Below the pieces are notes generated by a model. It worked only from the letters and a program-made list of their open reading frames with translations. It was not told where the DNA came from and did no database searches. 64,000 nt of DNA from Vulcanimicrobiota bacterium (lineage in GTDB: Bacteria; Vulcanimicrobiota; Vulcanimicrobiia; Vulcanimicrobiales; Vulcanimicrobiaceae). This document shows, one piece after another, positions 33,328 through 42,380 of the stretch. The translations under genes and the position numbers were made by a program. The stretch covers positions 62,001 to 126,000 of the forward strand of contig PMOS01000031.1 of the NCBI GenBank assembly GCA_003161435.1, written 5' to 3'. How positions within the stretch are numbered: the stretch's first letter is position 1; each line of letters begins with the position of its first letter.

Positions 33328-34323
33328 CTACAGCATGAATTTTCGCAGGCCGCGCGGAGCGTCGGATTCGACGAAGTTGGCTCGGCCCAGGCTCAGCGCC
33401 AAAAACTGTCCGGCGGCCAGCCAGGCCAGCGTGTTGAACGCGTCACCGGTCGCCGGGCCTAGCAGCGGGATGTCCCCGACGCGCATCCCGATGACGTAGC
33501 GCGCGGCCTCGGCTTCGGCGGCTTCGGCCAAGGGACGATGGACGATGTCACGCGACGCTTCGTCGACGATGCCGATGATCGCGCTCGACGCGTCGAGGAT
33601 CGCCGAACTGCCGTGACGGAACTCGCCGGCCGCGAAGCCCTCGGCGTGAACGTAGCTTGCTTCCTTTATCTTGAGCGACAACTCGTAGGCGACCGGCACG
33701 CCGTAGCCGGCCGCGACGACGGCGACGCTGCGCCGTCGTGCGAGCCGGCGCGCGGCGGCCTCGACGTCGCCGACGCCGGAACCGCTCAGCCAGTCGGCGA
33801 CGTCGTCGGCCGTTTGATCCAGCGTGGCCGCGGTGCGATTCCGCTTCCCGCCGGTCAGCGTCGCTGCCCACAGCAGAATCGCCGCCATCGAGGTGACGCT
33901 CTTGCTCGCCGGGACGGCGATCTCGGGGCCCGCCAAGCAGTCGATCACGATATCGGCCCGTGCCGCGAGCGGCGAGGCGGCGTCATTGGTCAGCGCGATC
34001 AATCGGGAAGGCGCGACCACGTCGATCGCTTCGAGCAAGTCGATCGAGCGTCCGCTCTGAGAGAGCGCTACGACGCTCGCGTTCGGATACGCGCCGTGGT
34101 CGAATCGCGCTTCCGTCGCCGCGAGTGCGTAGGCGCGAACGCCCCGCCGTCGGAACGCCAGCGCACCGAGCATCCCGATGAAGAGCGAGCTCCCGCTGCC
34201 CAGGAACAGGATGTCGCGGCCCGCGACCGCCGCTGCGAAGCGCGACGCGGCGTCGGACGCGGCGATCCGTCGCCATACGTCGGGCTGCTCGCGAATCTCG
34301 GATTCGAAATGCGCGCCCAGCAC
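33328..34323 (-). CDS. SIS-domain sugar isomerase-like protein (GlmS C-terminal/AgaS-like)
   Basis: 331 residues holding two SIS (phosphosugar isomerase) domains: ILFLGSGSSLFIGMLGALAF and ALSQSGRSIDLLEAID in the first, VVAAGYGVPVAYELSLKIKEASYVHAEGF in the second, then GEFRHGSSAILD. This is the layout of the isomerase half of glucosamine-6-phosphate synthase and of AgaS/FrlB-type deglycases; no glutaminase domain is present. Substrate: probably an amino-sugar or fructosamine phosphate. The GTG at 34323 begins 7 bp after the dacB stop, so the gene is the last of the aminomutase-dacB operon. The longer upstream frame is antisense-free but overlaps dacB. Confidence 0.86.
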   Translation of the reverse strand: MLGAHFESEIREQPDVWRRIAASDAASRFAAAVAGRDILFLGSGSSLFIGMLGALAFRRRGVRAYALAATEARFDHGAYPNASVVALSQSGRSIDLLEAIDVVAPSRLIALTNDAASPLAARADIVIDCLAGPEIAVPASKSVTSMAAILLWAATLTGGKRNRTAATLDQTADDVADWLSGSGVGDVEAAARRLARRRSVAVVAAGYGVPVAYELSLKIKEASYVHAEGFAAGEFRHGSSAILDASSAIIGIVDEASRDIVHRPLAEAAEAEAARYVIGMRVGDIPLLGPATGDAFNTLAWLAAGQFLALSLGRANFVESDAPRGLRKFML

Positions 34324-34330
34324 GCCGGCG

Positions 34331-35866
34331 TCAATTCTCGACGAACTGCGCGAGCACGCGACCGCGCGCATCGCGCAGGTCGGTGGCGTCGCCGACCCAG
34401 TCGTCGACTTGGAACGCAAAGATCACCGCGCCGTGCTTCGTCGTCGCGATGTACCCGGCCAGCGTGCTCGCGTGCGACACCGTGCCGGTCTTGGCGAACA
34501 CGTGCCCCTCGGCCGGCGTCCCGGCGTAGGACGACTTGAGCGTGCCGCGCACGCCGGCGATCGGCAGCGCATCGAGCACGACGTCGTGATACGGGCCGTC
34601 CCAATCGTGTCGCAGGACCAGCACGAGATCGCGCGGCGTGATGCGGTCGTAGGCGGAAAGCCCGCTCCCGTCGACGAGCGACAGCGCGCTGCCGGTGTCG
34701 ATGCCGAGCTTGCCCAGCCACGCTTTCTCCCACGCGATGCCGGCTTCGCTCGTTCCGCGCGGCGCCGGCGGTTCCGCGCCGACCGCGTGCAGCAGCTCCT
34801 CGGCGAGCATGTTGTCGCTGGGCAGCCACACGTCGGCGAGCAGATCGGAGAGCGGCTCGGAGTCGTGCGACCACACCACGCGCGGCGGGGTGGCGTCTTC
34901 GGTCGCACGTGCCGCGACCGGCTCGCGGTTGCTGATCCGGACCCCGCCGGCGACGATCGCGCGCCGCGCCGCCGCGGCAGCGAAGCGCGGCGGGTTCGGA
35001 ACCGCCAGCGAGAGCTTCTCCGGTTGCGCTCCCGCGGCGAGCGCGCCGGTGAGATAGACCTCGCCCGGACGATCGAGCGGGCGTATCGCGTCGAGCGTCG
35101 ACGGCGAGGCAGCCGCGCCGGTCGTCGCCGACACGATGATGCAGAACGAGAGCTCGCGCGGCGCGCAGGCGCTCGCGTCACGCACCGCCCTACCCCATGG
35201 TTCGACCAGCGCCGACACGGGATCGCCCGGTTTCGCGCCCGGCGTGACGGTCACCGTCACCCGGTCGTCGGCGTAGCCGAGCGCGGTGATCGGTGCGGCG
35301 TAGTACCAGGGCACGTCATCCAAGGCCCAGCCCGGCAGGTACTGCAACGGGTCGTCGGCGGCTACCACGTCTTGCGCGATCTCGTCGATCGAAGCGGCCC
35401 GCAACGCAGCCGGCAGCGTCGCTAGCGCCGCGTCGTCGAGCAGCACGTCACCGGTTCCGTGCAGCGTCAGGCGCCCGCGCAGCGTGCCGTTCACCACGAC
35501 GTTCTCGAGCGTCGCGTCGGTGTGGAAACGAAAGGCCGGCCCCAACTTGTCGAGCGCGGCGCTGCCGACGACCAGCTTGAGCGTCGACGCCGGCTGGAAC
35601 GCATCGTCTTGATTGCGCTCGTAGAGCACCCGCCCGTCGCGCGCGTCGATCGCGTACGCGCCGACATGCGCGCCGGCCAACGTCTTGCTGCCGGCGACTG
35701 CAATGTCGATGTTGGCATCGAGCGCCGCGATCTGGGCATCGGTCCAGGGCTCGCCCGAAGCGTTCGGCTTTGGTACGCCGGCACCGAGGCTGCGGTCGAC
35801 CGCGAACGCGGGCGACGCAGCGGCGATCGCCACGACCGCGACCAGCGCCGCCCATCCGAGCCTCAT
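34331..35866 (-). CDS. dacB: D-alanyl-D-alanine carboxypeptidase/endopeptidase, PBP4 (DacB) type
   Basis: 511 residues with a signal peptide (AALVAVVAIAAASPAFAVD); a periplasmic class C penicillin-binding protein that trims D-Ala or cuts cross-links in peptidoglycan. All three penicillin-binding motifs are seen: Ser94-Thr-Leu-Lys97 (QPASTLKL), SxN in LPSDNMLAEE, and KTG in FAKTGTVSHAS. The large insert between the first two motifs is normal for PBP4. The start ATG overlaps the stop of the aminomutase beta gene (ATGA). Confidence 0.93.
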   Translation of the reverse strand: MRLGWAALVAVVAIAAASPAFAVDRSLGAGVPKPNASGEPWTDAQIAALDANIDIAVAGSKTLAGAHVGAYAIDARDGRVLYERNQDDAFQPASTLKLVVGSAALDKLGPAFRFHTDATLENVVVNGTLRGRLTLHGTGDVLLDDAALATLPAALRAASIDEIAQDVVAADDPLQYLPGWALDDVPWYYAAPITALGYADDRVTVTVTPGAKPGDPVSALVEPWGRAVRDASACAPRELSFCIIVSATTGAAASPSTLDAIRPLDRPGEVYLTGALAAGAQPEKLSLAVPNPPRFAAAAARRAIVAGGVRISNREPVAARATEDATPPRVVWSHDSEPLSDLLADVWLPSDNMLAEELLHAVGAEPPAPRGTSEAGIAWEKAWLGKLGIDTGSALSLVDGSGLSAYDRITPRDLVLVLRHDWDGPYHDVVLDALPIAGVRGTLKSSYAGTPAEGHVFAKTGTVSHASTLAGYIATTKHGAVIFAFQVDDWVGDATDLRDARGRVLAQFVEN

Positions 35867-36597
35867 GCGGAGACGCGTTCGGCCATGCGGCGCGCGATGA
35901 ACGTCGCCACGTCGCTCGGAAGGGTCCCGCGCCCGAAGCCGGCGTCGTAGCCGAGCTCGGCGGCGAGCAGATTCGTCACGCGCGGGCCGCCGGCGATCAA
36001 AAGGACGCGCTCGCGCACGTGCTCGGCTTCGAGCAGTTCGGCCAGGGCGGTGAAGTTGGCGATGTCGCTTCCCTTCTGCGTCACGACTTGGGAGGCCAGG
36101 ATCGCGTCGACGCCGCGGTCGCGCGCGAAGCGGACGAGATCTTCGACCGCGATCTGGCTGCCGAGGTTGAACACCTCGAAACCGCGATACCGCTCCAGAC
36201 CGTAATCGCCCTTGTAGCCCTTCATGTTCAGGATCGCATCGATGCCGACCGTGTGCGCATCGGTCCCGATGCACGCGCCGACCACCTTGAGCTTGCGCCC
36301 GATGCGCTTGGCGACCAGCTCGTCGACTTGGTCGAGCGAAAGCGTCTCGCGAGCGGCCGACGGTGCTTGGATCGACGAGACGTCGATCGCGACCGGCGTG
36401 CGCGCATAGACGACGAAGAACGAGAACCCGGCGGCGATCGCGCGTCCTTCGACGACCGCGACGTCGGTGAAGCCCATCATCCCGACCAGCCGGCGCGCCG
36501 CTTCGTCGGCGGCTTCGTTCCACGGGATGGGGAGCGTGAACGAGAGCTGCACGGCGCCGTCGCCGAGCGTGTCGCCGTACGGCTTGACGGAGGTCAC
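35863..36597 (-). CDS. kamE: lysine 5,6-aminomutase beta subunit (B12-binding)
   Basis: 244 residues. Binds adenosylcobalamin and, with the alpha subunit, moves the terminal amino group of D-lysine or L-beta-lysine by a radical PLP mechanism. Marks: GTDAHTVGIDAILNMKG with Asp113-x-His115-x-x-Gly (cobalt-ligand motif) and Lys126 of the NMK motif, LGSQIAVEDLV, ASQVVTQKG, LLIAGGPRVTNLLAAELGYDAGFGRG. An ornithine 4,5-aminomutase-like role is less likely from the separate-subunit length. The GTG at 36597 overlaps the kamD stop (GTGA). Confidence 0.92.
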   Translation of the reverse strand: MTSVKPYGDTLGDGAVQLSFTLPIPWNEAADEAARRLVGMMGFTDVAVVEGRAIAAGFSFFVVYARTPVAIDVSSIQAPSAARETLSLDQVDELVAKRIGRKLKVVGACIGTDAHTVGIDAILNMKGYKGDYGLERYRGFEVFNLGSQIAVEDLVRFARDRGVDAILASQVVTQKGSDIANFTALAELLEAEHVRERVLLIAGGPRVTNLLAAELGYDAGFGRGTLPSDVATFIARRMAERVSA

Positions 36598-38138
36598 GCC
36601 GCCGCCGGCTCGCCGCGGAGCGCCTCGGCGAACGGGTTCCAGTAGCCGGGGGCTTTGGCGAACACGCCGTCGTAGCCGCGCCCGCCGTCGCGCGTGCGCC
36701 TAACGTCGGCGAACGTGCCGTCCTCGATCGCGCGCATCAAGCCGCGTTCGGCGACCGCATCGAGGATGCGCACCGCACCCGCCAGCACGTCCTGCGCGCG
36801 CCGCTCGATCTTGCCGCCCGGCTTGATCTCGATCTCGTCGCCGAAGTGGCGCGCGGTCCCCATCACGTAGCGCGCGTTCTCGAGCGCCAGCGCGCGATCG
36901 CCGACGAACGGCGTGTGGATCGCTTCGGTCAGCATCCCGCACAGGTGAATCGTCTGGTGCGTCATGACCGAGGTGAGGTTGAACATCGCGTCGATCAGGT
37001 GGCCTTTGAAGATGTTCCCGGTCATGTGCTTGGTCGGCGGCATGTACTTGAGCGGCGCGTCGGGGAAGATCTGCCGCGCCAGCTGCGCTTGAGCGAGCTG
37101 GAACAGGAACCCGTCCTCGAGGTCGGGGTCGATCTCGTAGGCGTCGCCCAAGCCCATCTGCCCCGCCGGGAGGCCGGCCCGGCGCGCGAAGGACTCGTTG
37201 ACGAACTGCGACGCGAGCACCGCCGGCGCTTGTTCCACGGCGTCGGCGGTGGTGAGGTAATTGTCCTCGCCGGTATTGATGATGATCCCGCTGCGCGCGT
37301 TGAGCTGCCGCGAGAAGTGCTGGTCGACGAAGGTGCGCTGCATGTTGATGTCGCGGAACAGGATGCCGTACATCGAGTCGTTGAGGAGCATGTCGAGCCG
37401 CTCGACCGCCGCGGTCGCCGCGATTTCGGGCATGCACAGTCCGCTGGCGTAGTTCGTCAGCATCACGTAGCGTCCCAGCCGTTCCGACGCTTCGTCGAGC
37501 GCGGCGCGCATGATGCGGAAGTTCTCCTGCGTCGCGTACGTGCCGCCGAACCCTTCGGTCGTCGCGCCGAACGGGACGTAGTCGAGCAGCGACTGCGCGG
37601 TCGAGCGGATCACCGCCACGATCTGCGCTCCGGCCTCGGCCGCTGCGATCGCCGCCGTACGGTCCTCGTAGATGTTGCCGCTGGCGACGATCACGTACAA
37701 CAGCGGCGGCGCGTCCTGCGGCAGTCGCGCCAGCATCGCGTCCCGGGTTCGCCGCGCCGCATCGAGCCGCGCCAGGCCGGCATCGACGTGGGGGCGGAGC
37801 GCGGCACGCAGCGCGGCGTCGGGCGTCCGCGTGGGATCGGGCAGGGTCTCGCCGGCAGCAACGGCCTCGGCGATCTGCTGCGGACCGCGCCCCGTCTCGG
37901 CGATCGCGGCGCCCAGAGCCCGGGCGATCCCCGGCTCGCGCGCGGTCAGCGCGTCGACCAGGCGGTTCGGGAACGGGACGCCGTCGCTATCGACGCCGTC
38001 GACCCCGCACAGCCGCGTGACGGCTCGCTCGACGCTGACCGTCGAGTGGCGGGCGATGAAGTCTTCGACGGGGTCGACGATCGCGTCGGCGAGGCGACGC
38101 GCCCGGTCGACCGCGTCCCGGTCGATCCGCAGTTCCAT
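36594..38138 (-). CDS. kamD: lysine 5,6-aminomutase alpha subunit (PLP/catalytic)
   Basis: 514 residues from ATG 38138 (MELRIDRDAVDRARRLADAI), which is where known KamD proteins begin and gives the usual length of about 515. The frame is also open to an ATG at 38291, adding 51 residues without an obvious fold or ribosome site. Seen: EDFIARHSTVSVERAVTRL, GVDGVDSDGVPFPN, ASGNIYEDRTAA, FGGTYATQENFRIMRAAL, NTGEDNYLTTADAVE, YMPPTKHMTGNIFKGH and DEIEIKPGGKIERRAQDVL. No 3,5-diaminohexanoate dehydrogenase or cleavage enzyme, which would complete lysine fermentation, is in this window. Confidence 0.92.
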   Translation of the reverse strand: MELRIDRDAVDRARRLADAIVDPVEDFIARHSTVSVERAVTRLCGVDGVDSDGVPFPNRLVDALTAREPGIARALGAAIAETGRGPQQIAEAVAAGETLPDPTRTPDAALRAALRPHVDAGLARLDAARRTRDAMLARLPQDAPPLLYVIVASGNIYEDRTAAIAAAEAGAQIVAVIRSTAQSLLDYVPFGATTEGFGGTYATQENFRIMRAALDEASERLGRYVMLTNYASGLCMPEIAATAAVERLDMLLNDSMYGILFRDINMQRTFVDQHFSRQLNARSGIIINTGEDNYLTTADAVEQAPAVLASQFVNESFARRAGLPAGQMGLGDAYEIDPDLEDGFLFQLAQAQLARQIFPDAPLKYMPPTKHMTGNIFKGHLIDAMFNLTSVMTHQTIHLCGMLTEAIHTPFVGDRALALENARYVMGTARHFGDEIEIKPGGKIERRAQDVLAGAVRILDAVAERGLMRAIEDGTFADVRRTRDGGRGYDGVFAKAPGYWNPFAEALRGEPAAA

Positions 38139-38306
38139 GAGCTGGACCAGGGGGTTCCGGGCGTGCCGCAGGCGTTCCGCCAGCGAATCGTTCGGGGCGG
38201 TCCCGGCGGCCGGAAACCGAGGCCGCTTTTTTGAGGACTCGGCGAGCAGCGCAACGAAGAGGCTCGTCCGCTCTCTCAGATCGCCAAACATAAGGATGGT
38301 TGGTTT

Positions 38307-39245
38307 ATGAAACGTATTCTCTGGCTATTTTTCGTCGGCTTCGCCATCAGCTTTTGCGCGCTGACGACAGCGGCGCAGGCGCAAGCCACCCGCACCTGGA
38401 TTTCCGGCGTCGGCGACGACGCCAACCCGTGCAGCCGCACCGCCCCGTGCAAAACGTTTGCCGGCGCGATCTCCAAGACCGCCGACTGCGGTGAGATCGA
38501 CGTCCTCGATCCGGGGGGCTTCGGCGCCGTGACGATCTCCAAGGGCATCACGCTCGACGGCGGCAGCGGGATCGTCGCTTCGATCCTCGTCGCCGGCACG
38601 AACGGAATCACCATCAGTGCCGGGACGGACCCCTGCACGGCCGTGATACTCCGAAATATCAACTTTCAAGGTCTCGCGCCCGGCGGAACGGGTCAAGGGC
38701 TGGCGGGGATCAACATCGTATCGGGCAAGAACGTCGTTCTTCATAACGTCGAGATCTCGGGGTTCACCCAGCAGTGCGTGAACATGCAGCTCAGCAACGG
38801 CGCGATGAACCTCACCGTGATAAATTCCGACCTGCAGGGATGCATCGGCGGTGGTATCGTGAGCTCGACGACCAGCGGTATCAATCGCATCAACATCCAG
38901 AACACGACGATCTCGCGTTCGGGCATCGGCATCACCGCGGGGAACGGGACCGATGCGAACGTGCAGTTTTCGATGATCTCCAACAACCCGCTCGGCGGGG
39001 TCCAAGCGCAAACCAACGCCACCGGCCGCGTCGACCTCGACCACTGCACGGTGTCCAACAATCAAGCCTTCGGCGTCCACGCGACGAGCGGCGGCCTCAT
39101 CGGCATGTCGAACACGAGCGTCATCTACAACAACGGAACCGGGCTGCTGGCCGACACCGGCGGGCAGATCATCACCTGGTCGAACAACTGGGTCGGGGGC
39201 AACACGACGGACGGAACCCGGACCAGCACGTTCACCCCTCAGTAG
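38307..39245 (+). CDS. secreted right-handed parallel beta-helix protein
   Basis: 312 residues with a signal peptide (LWLFFVGFAISFCALTTAAQ) and a conserved cap ATRTWISGVGDDANPCSRT plus APCKTFAGAISKT, followed by a beta-helix of repeating short strands rich in Asn/Gly/Ile (AGINIVSGKNVVLHNVEI, NRINIQNTTISRSGIGI, GVQAQTNATGRVDLDHCTVS). This pectate-lyase-like scaffold protein has unknown function; relatives are common in soil bacteria. Start behind AAGGATGG. Codon use looks more relaxed than in the neighbours (ATA, AAA, AAT), which may mean transfer. A hairpin terminator follows. Confidence 0.82.
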   Translation: MKRILWLFFVGFAISFCALTTAAQAQATRTWISGVGDDANPCSRTAPCKTFAGAISKTADCGEIDVLDPGGFGAVTISKGITLDGGSGIVASILVAGTNGITISAGTDPCTAVILRNINFQGLAPGGTGQGLAGINIVSGKNVVLHNVEISGFTQQCVNMQLSNGAMNLTVINSDLQGCIGGGIVSSTTSGINRINIQNTTISRSGIGITAGNGTDANVQFSMISNNPLGGVQAQTNATGRVDLDHCTVSNNQAFGVHATSGGLIGMSNTSVIYNNGTGLLADTGGQIITWSNNWVGGNTTDGTRTSTFTPQ

Positions 39246-39267
39246 CGTCTTTAGCGCTTCGAAACCC

Positions 39268-39308
39268 AAGCAAGCGGAACGGCGGTGCGCCGCCGCTCCG
39301 CTTGCTTT
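39268..39308 (+). terminator. strong hairpin after the beta-helix gene
   Basis: AAGCAAGCGGA/TCCGCTTGCTT (11 bp) continued, after an A-C mismatch, by CGGCGG/CCGCCG with a TGCG loop. The 3' arm ends in CTTGCTTTC, so it can work as a terminator, although the T-run is short. Confidence 0.75.
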
Positions 39309-39335
39309 CACCGACGCCGTGACCTCGCTATCTCA

Positions 39336-41459
39336 ATGATCGACCTCTCCGTCGTCGTTGTCGCTCACGACATGCGCCGCGAGATTCCGCGCACGGTCCG
39401 GTCGCTGTCACCACCGTATCAGCGCGGCATCGCCCCGGCGCGCATCGAGATCATCGTCGCCGACAACGGGTCGAGCGAACCGGTCGACCCGGTTTGGTTC
39501 GACGGCGTCGCGGCGGACGTGCGGCTCATCCGTTTCCCATCCGGGAATCCGTCGCCGTGCGCGGCGATCAATGCCGGCATCGCGGCGGCGCGCGGCGCGC
39601 TGGTGACCGTGCTCGTCGACGGTGCGCGACTCGCGAGCCCGGGCTTGCTCACGCGTGGGCTCGAGGCGATGCGCTTGGGCGACGACGTTTTCGCCGCGGC
39701 GATGGGCTTTCATCTCGGTCATGAAACCCATCAAACCGCAGTGAGCAAAGGCTACGGACCCGACATCGAAGACGGGCTGCTTGCCGGCATTGGCTGGCCC
39801 GACGACGGGTATCGCTTGTTCGAGATCTGCGTGCGAGCGGAGTCGCATCGCGACGGTGTGCTGTCGCCGTTTCCAGAGGCGACAGCGTTCATGATGCGCC
39901 GTTCCAGCTTCGAGCGTCTTGGCGGCTTCGACGAAGCGTTTCGGTATGCCGGAGGGGGACTCGCGTGCTTCGAGTTCTTCGAACGCGTGATCGCCGACGA
40001 GTCGGTGATGCCGGTCGTGCTGATCGGCGAAGGCACGTTCCACCAGGTGCACTACGGTATCACGACGCGAGCCGGCGGCGTGCGGCGCACCGAGTCGCCC
40101 GCTGGCCCGACGATCTGGGATGCGATGGCCCTCGAATACCAAACGCTGGTCGGCCGAGCACCGCTCACCGTGCAGCTGCGCAAGCCGGTCCTGTTCGGGC
40201 GATGCGAGAACGACGTCGTCGAGCACTGCTTCTTCGGCCGGAACGGTCACGGGACGATCGCGACGGACGATCGTCCGGTCGCCATCGAGCTCGAACCGGC
40301 GCCCGCGCAGCTCGAACCGTACGCGGGGACGCTCGTCCGCGATCCGGTGCTGGTGGCCGAAGCCGTGCAAGCCTTTGAATCCGATCTCGCCGTTCCGGAC
40401 GGATCGCTCGCGGAGATCGACCGAGCGGCGCTTGCTGACGCCGTCGCGCGCTCGCTCGACGTTCTCGCGGATCGGCTCGGTTGGCGCAAACGCATCGCGG
40501 TGCGTTTCGCGCAGACCGATCTTTCGCGCGTGCGCGCGCTGCCCGAAACGGCGCACCACTTCGCCTGCGTCTTTCGGGTCACGGCGGGCGAGTTCGACGT
40601 CATCCTTAACTCGAGCTGGCTGCGCTTCGGCACGGCGCGTCTGCTCATGAGCCGGCTGCCCGCTCTCGTTTGGCTCTTCGGTAGCGCGCTCGAGTTGGAG
40701 CCGTCGCTCGAAGGCGACTTCCCCTGCATGCTCGGGGATCCGTCGTTCTGGCCGGTCGTCTCCTTCTCAGGTTCTCACGAACGCGCGTGCTTGATCCCGG
40801 ATGCGGACTTCTTCGCGAGCGGCGGGTACCGGAGCTTTCGCGAAACCATGACGGAGCCGCCGGCCTGGGAATCGCGACTTCCTGCGGTGTTTTGGCGCGG
40901 CTCGACGACCGGAACCAAGCGCTATTGGCCGCCGAGCTCGCGGGCCGACGTGCAGTGGTTGCCGCGGCTCGAGTTGTGCGCGCGCTCGGGCGCCGCCGGC
41001 GTTGCCGGACTCTGCGACGTCGGCATCACGGCGCTCGTGCAAGTGCCCGCCGACTGGGCGGCGACGGTTGCGCAGACCATCACGCCGTTCATGCGCGCGC
41101 CGGTGGAGAAGGCGGCATTTGCGAACTTCAAGGCCGTGATCGACATCGACGGCAACAGCAATGCGTGGAGCGGCCTGTTCACCAGCTTGCTGACCGGTGC
41201 GTGCGTGATCAAGATCGAATCCGAGCACGGCTTCGCGCAATGGTACTACGACCGCCTCAAGCCATGGGTCCATTACGTCCCGGTAAAGCCGGACTTCTCC
41301 GACTTCGAGGAGGCCGTGGGGTTCGTGCTGGCCGACGACGACGCGGCGCGCGCGATCGCCGAGGCGGGCTGCCGCCTCGCGCGCTCCATCGACTTCGGGG
41401 CGGAGATGTCCGCCGCGGCGCAGCGGCTCGTCGATTGGGCCGCGTCGACACTTCCGTGA
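39336..41459 (+). CDS. two-domain glycosyltransferase: GT2 fused to GT90 (CAP10/KDELC-like)
   Basis: 707 residues. The N-terminal domain (1 to about 270) is a GT-A family 2 transferase: IDLSVVVVAHDMRREIPRTV, IIVADNGSSEP, AAINAGIAAARGALVTVLVD, FMMRRSSFERLGGFDEAF. The C-terminal domain (about 400-705) matches family GT90 (LpsA/CAP10): FWRGSTTGTKRYWPPSSRA, FANFKAVIDIDGNSNAWSG, LLTGACVIKIES, WYYDRLKPWVHYVPVKPDFS. Cytoplasmic; presumably adds two sugars of a surface glycan. The ATG at 39336 begins the GT2 fold exactly. It is followed by a sulfotransferase and a dioxygenase gene on the same strand. Confidence 0.9.
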   Translation: MIDLSVVVVAHDMRREIPRTVRSLSPPYQRGIAPARIEIIVADNGSSEPVDPVWFDGVAADVRLIRFPSGNPSPCAAINAGIAAARGALVTVLVDGARLASPGLLTRGLEAMRLGDDVFAAAMGFHLGHETHQTAVSKGYGPDIEDGLLAGIGWPDDGYRLFEICVRAESHRDGVLSPFPEATAFMMRRSSFERLGGFDEAFRYAGGGLACFEFFERVIADESVMPVVLIGEGTFHQVHYGITTRAGGVRRTESPAGPTIWDAMALEYQTLVGRAPLTVQLRKPVLFGRCENDVVEHCFFGRNGHGTIATDDRPVAIELEPAPAQLEPYAGTLVRDPVLVAEAVQAFESDLAVPDGSLAEIDRAALADAVARSLDVLADRLGWRKRIAVRFAQTDLSRVRALPETAHHFACVFRVTAGEFDVILNSSWLRFGTARLLMSRLPALVWLFGSALELEPSLEGDFPCMLGDPSFWPVVSFSGSHERACLIPDADFFASGGYRSFRETMTEPPAWESRLPAVFWRGSTTGTKRYWPPSSRADVQWLPRLELCARSGAAGVAGLCDVGITALVQVPADWAATVAQTITPFMRAPVEKAAFANFKAVIDIDGNSNAWSGLFTSLLTGACVIKIESEHGFAQWYYDRLKPWVHYVPVKPDFSDFEEAVGFVLADDDAARAIAEAGCRLARSIDFGAEMSAAAQRLVDWAASTLP

Positions 41460-41495
41460 GCGGAGCGAACGTGGGCTGCTGCGAAGAGAGGCGTC

Positions 41496-42380
41496 ATGGT
41501 TGAGGCGCCATTGCGCCGACTTCGCCTCGTGCTGCATGCCGGGACTCCGAAGACCGGGACCAGCGCTCTGCAGCGAGCGCTGTACCGTCATGCCGACGAC
41601 CTCGAACGAATCGGGATATGGTATCCGCCGGCCGACGTCGATCCGGTGAAGAAGAAACACCAATATCTCGTGGGCCTGCTGCTCGACGGCGACGAAGCCG
41701 CGCTGCGCGGGCGGTTCGACGACATCGCGCGAGCGGCGCCCCCGCAAACGCACACGATCGTGTTGTCGACCGAAGGGCTGTTCAACCACTGGTGGGATTA
41801 CTCGGCCACGTCGAAGGCGCTGCTGCGCGATCTGACGGCGCGCTTCGACGTTCGGATCTGGACGTGCTTTCGGCCGCCGGTCGAGTTCGCCGTATCACAG
41901 TACGCCCAGCTGTTGCGCAACCCGAAGCAGGACGCGCCGGCCTATGGGCTCGACGCCGATTTGGAGACGATGCTCGAGAACGCGTGGTTCGCCAAACGGC
42001 TCGACTACGCGGGCTACATCCGCGAGGCCGAAGCGGCGATCGGGGCGGGCAACGTTCGCGCGTTTCGCTACGGACCAGATATCGTGCAGCGCATCTTTCA
42101 CGCCCTGGGAGCGCCAGAGCCCGAGGCCGAGCAGGTCCATCCCTCGCTGCGCGCGGCGGGCGTCGCATTGATGCGGACCGTCAACCGGTACGATCTTCCG
42201 CCCGACGAGCAGCATCGCGCCGCGCGGCTGGTGCTCGAACTCGACACGCTCATCGGCGAACGCGCCGAGACCGTGCGCGCAAGTCCCGCCGCGCAACGGC
42301 GAATCCGCGAACTCAGCGCGGGCAGCTGGGAGTTGATCGAGGCGATGACCACCGGCGAAGGCTGCGAGGCGGTCCGATGA
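41496..42380 (+). CDS. sulfotransferase-family protein
   Basis: 294 residues. The PAPS 5'-phosphosulfate loop is near the start: LHAGTPKTGTSALQRALY. The 3'-phosphate region WTCFRPPVEFAVSQYAQLL follows at about residue 125. Families of this kind sulfate carbohydrates. Placed between a GT2-GT90 fusion and a PhyH-like dioxygenase, it probably decorates the same surface glycan. Its stop overlaps the start of the dioxygenase (ATGA). Confidence 0.85.
   Translation: MVEAPLRRLRLVLHAGTPKTGTSALQRALYRHADDLERIGIWYPPADVDPVKKKHQYLVGLLLDGDEAALRGRFDDIARAAPPQTHTIVLSTEGLFNHWWDYSATSKALLRDLTARFDVRIWTCFRPPVEFAVSQYAQLLRNPKQDAPAYGLDADLETMLENAWFAKRLDYAGYIREAEAAIGAGNVRAFRYGPDIVQRIFHALGAPEPEAEQVHPSLRAAGVALMRTVNRYDLPPDEQHRAARLVLELDTLIGERAETVRASPAAQRRIRELSAGSWELIEAMTTGEGCEAVR

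Noticed and set aside
34331-36523. Apparent 730-residue protein including dacB with a long N-terminal extension
   Set aside because: The upstream part is an out-of-frame reading of kamE; the signal peptide and the ATGA overlap place the dacB start at 35866.
36846-38234. Rightward 462-codon frame opposite kamD
   Set aside because: Antisense shadow of a conserved enzyme.
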